Positions 48,652-51,709 of a DNA stretch of 51,709 nucleotides are shown here, in pieces. Both the position numbers and the translations under genes were made by a program. How positions within the stretch are numbered: the first letter of the stretch is position 1; every line of letters begins with the position of its first letter. The notes under the pieces are model-generated. The model was not told the DNA's origin, did no database searches, and saw nothing but the letters and a program-made list of their open reading frames with translations. Source of the DNA: Alistipes sp. (GTDB lineage: Bacteria; Bacteroidota; Bacteroidia; Bacteroidales; Rikenellaceae); contig JAGBTP010000024.1 of the NCBI GenBank assembly GCA_017631255.1, forward strand, positions 1 through 51,709, given 5' to 3'.

Positions 48652-50622
48652 TTAGTACTCAGCGAGGATGATGCCACTGATAGGTGCAACGGTGATCTTG
48701 CCCTTTGTGGCGTTGTACTCGCCCATACCGTTAGGCACGACTGTGGTGCCGTCGCAAACCCACTTATAGGTGCCCTTAGGAATCTTGAACTCGACAGCCT
48801 CGCGTGAGCCGTTCATTAGCACCACGATGCGCTTAGCTGCGTCGATGCCCTCGAGGTTATGGAGCTCGAAGCCAACGGCAGCATCGTTCTTATGCTCGAT
48901 GAAAGCGAGGTGGTTGCGCACAGCCTCGGCATTGCCCAACGAGAATGCGGGGTGTGCCTTGCGCAGTGCGATGAGGCCCTTATGGAACGCCACAAGGTCG
49001 GCATACTCGCTCTTGAGCGACCAGTCGATAGCGTTATACTTATCTGGCAGGTTATAGGTGTTCTTCTCACCCAACTTCGAGCGGTACATCTCCTCGCCGC
49101 AGAAGATGAATGGTATGCCCTGCGAGGTGAAGACGCCAAACTGCGCAAGGCGCACCATCTGCAGACGCTCAGCCTCCGTGGCCTCGGGTGCGAGGTGCTC
49201 CATACGGTCGCGTAGGTTGTGGTCGTCGTGGCAGCTGACATAGCTGATATGCTGTCGTGGCGATGCGCACCACGCCGCCTCGCTATGCTTAACATCGGGG
49301 TGCTCGATGCCGCCCACAAGGCCGAACTTAAGCGCCTCCTTGTTGCCCGCTACGCCGTGTACAAAGCCGCCCTGCGAGAGGTCAAGTGTGCCACGCAGCG
49401 CATTGCGGATGTCGTCCGAAAATGCCGCCACGCCAGGCATACGGTGTGTGTAGCGCTTGAAGGCGAGCTTCGACTCGTCGTATAGTGGTGCCTGCGCTGC
49501 CCAGCCCTCGCCATAGAGTAGGATGTCGGGGTTGAGCGCTGCGAGACGCTCACGGATGAGGTTCATAGTCTCGATGTCGTGGATGGCCATAAGGTCGAAG
49601 CGGAAGCCGTCGATGTGGTACTCCTTGACCCAATACTCGAGCGACTCGACCATATACTTACGCATCATAGGGCGCTCGCTGGCCGTCTCGTTGCCACAGC
49701 CCGAACCATCGGCAAACGAGCCATCGGCACGCATACGGTAGAAGTAGCCAGGTACGGTGAGCTCGAAGCCGCAGTTCTCGGTGTTGGTGGTGTGGTTATA
49801 TACCACATCGAGCACCACCGCAAGGCCTGCATCGTGCATAGCCTTGACCAAGGTCTTAAGCTCACGAATACGGGTTTCGGGTGTGGCGGCGTCGGTCGCG
49901 TAGGTACCCTCTGGTGCGTTGTAGTTCTTAGGCTCGTAGCCCCAATTATATTGGTCCGTAGGCTTCGACTCGTCGATAGAACCGAAGTCGGCCGTAGGCA
50001 ATAGGTGGATGTGTGTATAGCCCATCTCAACGAGGTGGTCAAGGCCCGTAGCAAGACCCTCGGCGGAGCGTGTACCTCGCTCAGCCATACCGAGATACTT
50101 GCCCGCATAGCTGCTACCTGCCGAGGCGTGTGCCGTCATATCGCGGTAGTGCATCTCGTAAATCACAATGTCCGAAGGCTTGATCTTAGGTGCCACATCC
50201 TCTGCCCAGCCCTCAGGGTCGGTGTCACGCATATCCACGACAGCGCCACGGTTACCATTGACATCGAGTGCGCGCGCGAAAATGCCCGCAGTCTCACGCA
50301 GAGCCTTGCCCTCGATGGTTACCTGAAAGGCGTAGTAGCGGCCCTTGTGGTCGCCCTCCACGGTGGCACGCCATAGCCCGCGCTGGGCAGGCGTCATCGC
50401 CACCTCGGTAGCCAATGTATTGCCGTCGTAGAGTCGTACCACCACGCCCTCGGCCTCGGGTGACCATAGCTCGAAGGTGGTAGCCTCAGGGGTGTAGCTC
50501 ATCTCCTGGATTGGGGTCTCTGGGATGGCCATCTCCGTCTCCTCGTTAGTTGCGGAACAAGCCGAGGTTGCTATGGCAGCGCAGAGCGCTATGCCACGCA
50601 AGAAAATCGTTTTGATGCTCAT
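48652..50622 (-). CDS. pulA: type I pullulanase lipoprotein
   Basis: Debranching enzyme (GH13) cutting alpha-1,6 links in pullulan, starch and glycogen fragments. ATG 50622 is chosen because it opens a lipoprotein signal (MSIKTIFLRGIALCAAIATS, lipid Cys22). The product has 656 residues. An N-terminal CBM48-like domain (~50-140, FELWSPEAEGVVVRLYDGNT) precedes the barrel. Type I signature YNWGYEPKNYNAPEGTY (region I is VVLDVVYNHT), DGFRFDLMAIHD (nucleophile Asp), LYGEGWAAQ (acid/base Glu), and SYVSCHDDHNLRDR follow, then a C-terminal beta domain. All catalytic residues are present. Surface lipidation fits starch or glycogen foraging. The regulator gene lies 417 nt downstream. Confidence 0.93.
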   Translation of the reverse strand: MSIKTIFLRGIALCAAIATSACSATNEETEMAIPETPIQEMSYTPEATTFELWSPEAEGVVVRLYDGNTLATEVAMTPAQRGLWRATVEGDHKGRYYAFQVTIEGKALRETAGIFARALDVNGNRGAVVDMRDTDPEGWAEDVAPKIKPSDIVIYEMHYRDMTAHASAGSSYAGKYLGMAERGTRSAEGLATGLDHLVEMGYTHIHLLPTADFGSIDESKPTDQYNWGYEPKNYNAPEGTYATDAATPETRIRELKTLVKAMHDAGLAVVLDVVYNHTTNTENCGFELTVPGYFYRMRADGSFADGSGCGNETASERPMMRKYMVESLEYWVKEYHIDGFRFDLMAIHDIETMNLIRERLAALNPDILLYGEGWAAQAPLYDESKLAFKRYTHRMPGVAAFSDDIRNALRGTLDLSQGGFVHGVAGNKEALKFGLVGGIEHPDVKHSEAAWCASPRQHISYVSCHDDHNLRDRMEHLAPEATEAERLQMVRLAQFGVFTSQGIPFIFCGEEMYRSKLGEKNTYNLPDKYNAIDWSLKSEYADLVAFHKGLIALRKAHPAFSLGNAEAVRNHLAFIEHKNDAAVGFELHNLEGIDAAKRIVVLMNGSREAVEFKIPKGTYKWVCDGTTVVPNGMGEYNATKGKITVAPISGIILAEY

Positions 50623-50666
50623 ATTAGTAGTGTTTTTTTGTGTGTCGTACCACGATGGGGGTACTA

Positions 50667-50674
50667 CAAATTTA
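50667..50674 (-). promoter_or_regulatory. -7 element for pulA
   Basis: The minus strand reads TAAATTTG, 45 nt before ATG 50622. The -33 is not at the usual distance, so an activator may be needed. Confidence 0.42.
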
Positions 50675-50715
50675 CAACTATTTTCGCAAACTCCTATGGT
50701 TTCATTTTTTTTTCT

Positions 50716-50723
50716 TATCTTTA
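50716..50723 (+). promoter_or_regulatory. -7 element for the barrel-protein gene
   Basis: TATCTTTA, one base off consensus, 60 nt before ATG 50784. Low-confidence call in a divergent region with pulA. Confidence 0.3.
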
Positions 50724-50783
50724 CCACGATTATTTGCACATTGTGGCACTGCGCCACACTAACTACGGTAAACATACATAACT

Positions 50784-51428
50784 ATGAATAGATTTTTTCT
50801 TCTTCTGGCAATGGTCGTAATGGCACTTCCCGCAGCGGCAATGTCACCAGCGGGTAGCTACGACGAGGAGCTCTATGGCCGTAATAAGAGACAGGTTACG
50901 GTGAAGCCTCAGTTCGAGGTCAACGCTGGCTTCATTACGGGTGGTAAGCTCGAGACCAAGAACTTAGGTAAGGTTAAGACCAACCTCTCACGCCCCTCGC
51001 TCGAGGTTGTGGGCGGTGTGCGCCTCGGTAAGTTCGTCTTCGCTGGCGTGGGTACGGGTGTGCAGTACGCCTATGGCGAGTGTAGCCTCATCGAGATCTT
51101 CACCGACGCACCCGACTCGTGGGGTATGGTGACAATACCTATCTACGCCAATGTCAGGGGCTATGTGCCTACGCGTATAATACTTAAGCCCTATGTCTCG
51201 GTCTGCATTGGTGGTCAGGTTGTTGCCACCTCGAACTTCAGCCAGGAGGGCTATGGCAAGATTAATGGCGGTATAATGATGAAGTTCGGTGCGGGCTTAA
51301 ACATCTCGAAGTTCAACTTTGCTATGGGTATGGCGGCTCAGAACATCGAGTGGGTTGACGAATGGGGCGATACCAACTTCAAGGCCGGCAACCACGCCTT
51401 CTATATCGAGGCCGGCGTGACATTCTAA
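50784..51428 (+). CDS. outer-membrane beta-barrel protein
   Basis: A 214-residue protein with signal peptide MNRFFLLLAMVVMALPAAAM. The mature part has a run of alternating beta strands: QFEVNAGFITGGKLETKN, SLEVVGGVRLGKFVFAGVGT, MVTIPIYANVRGYVP, LKPYVSVCIGGQVVATS, INGGIMMKFGAGLNISKFNF. It ends in NHAFYIEAGVTF, with a C-terminal phenylalanine as in barrels inserted by BamA. It resembles small eight-strand outer-membrane proteins of Bacteroidetes; the exact function is unknown. It diverges from pulA and has its own terminator. Confidence 0.82.
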   Translation: MNRFFLLLAMVVMALPAAAMSPAGSYDEELYGRNKRQVTVKPQFEVNAGFITGGKLETKNLGKVKTNLSRPSLEVVGGVRLGKFVFAGVGTGVQYAYGECSLIEIFTDAPDSWGMVTIPIYANVRGYVPTRIILKPYVSVCIGGQVVATSNFSQEGYGKINGGIMMKFGAGLNISKFNFAMGMAAQNIEWVDEWGDTNFKAGNHAFYIEAGVTF

Positions 51429-51460
51429 GGAGGCTTGGCGCGAACTTGCAATAAAACAAT

Positions 51461-51495
51461 ATAGGCTGCTCCGATGGGGCAGCCTATAATTTTAT
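51461..51495 (+). terminator. terminator of the barrel-protein gene
   Basis: ATAGGCTGCTCC (51461-51472) pairs with GGGCAGCCTAT (51477-51487) with one bulge; AATTTTATG follows. Confidence 0.7.
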
Positions 51496-51594
51496 GCTCG
51501 TGGTTGAACGCGAAGCTTTATCTTTTGCGGTTATGTAACGCCCGCCCTTTACGCCAATGTCGTGCGGGTGGGTGCGCCGCTCCTGCTTGTTGTA

Positions 51595-51709
51595 TTACTT
51601 CGTCCTGACAAAGCGGAGAGAGTGGGGGGTTGTCTGCTTGATGATGATGCGCTCGTCGAAGGCATAGCGGTGGTAGAGCTCGTCGGTGTAGTAGCGGATG
51701 GTGACCATC
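51595..51709 (-). CDS. C-terminal fragment of an unidentified gene
   Basis: An open minus-strand frame stops at TAA (51595-51597) and runs off the right edge. The 37 visible codons give TIRYYTDELYHRYAFDERII, then IKQTTPHSLRFVRTK. An ATG lies at 51708 but is more likely internal. The pattern looks like a beta-rich soluble domain end; the family is not recognisable. Confidence 0.45.
   Translation of the reverse strand, partial: MVTIRYYTDELYHRYAFDERIIIKQTTPHSLRFVRTK

Noticed and set aside
50623-50775. N-terminal extension of pullulanase
   Set aside because: It would hide the lipoprotein signal and reads through the promoter region; ATG 50622 is preferred.

Overview
The window looks like a chromosomal segment of a Bacteroidales bacterium, most likely Rikenellaceae (Alistipes-like); this is an inference. 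The grounds are promoters of the Bacteroidetes form (TTG or TTTG, 19-21 nt, then TAnnTTTG) at many gene starts, little use of Shine-Dalgarno sites, reverse rubrerythrin, paired OmpH/Skp genes after bamA, a NagB-LmbE fusion, and fairly GC-rich coding DNA with AT-rich intergenic stretches. No tRNA, rRNA or CRISPR array was seen.

Left part (1-18.0 kb): mostly minus-strand housekeeping genes. asnS and rpoN (sigma-54) are followed by a plus-strand, truncated GH2-like protein whose catalytic signature is lost, then rlmH, a SUI1-family factor, a DUF4435 protein and an AraC regulator. A long minus-strand run (16.8 down to 8.4 kb) holds a polyphosphate-type module (YD-repeat protein, VTC domain, DUF4956, DUF2490), a small TonB-plug-like protein, xseA, xseB, a zinc-ribbon methyltransferase, a long RelA/SpoT homologue with degenerate hydrolase motifs, and a PAS protein. 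prfA closes this part.

Middle (18.2-26.5 kb): a compact plus-strand island of eight intact phage-type genes under one host-type promoter: two tail-like proteins, a ClpP-class protease, a capsid protein, a portal, a head-tail connector, a holin and a lysozyme-like P5-family protein. No terminase, tape measure, tail tube, integrase or repressor is present. The tail-then-head order is unusual. This is the most interesting part of the window: either a neatly pruned prophage or a domesticated or satellite particle-forming locus.

Right part (26.5-51.7 kb): an SDR oxidoreductase-sialidase-apt-recG run, a zinc-ribbon/coiled-coil membrane protein, a small membrane protein, reverse rubrerythrin, and an amino-sugar pair (a NagB-LmbE fusion with altered NagB catalytic motif beside a canonical NagB). 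Two copies of a dimeric palindromic intergenic repeat sit before the membrane-protein gene and between the two NagB genes. Then come cca and pdxJ (minus), diverging from nadK-uppS-bamA-skp-skp (plus). Next is a non-coding locus with a good minus-strand promoter and three consecutive U-tract hairpins, then a TPR/HTH membrane regulator, a type I pullulanase lipoprotein, an outer-membrane barrel protein and a partial gene at the edge. The sialidase, NagB genes, LmbE domain and pullulanase together fit a glycan-foraging gut commensal (inference).
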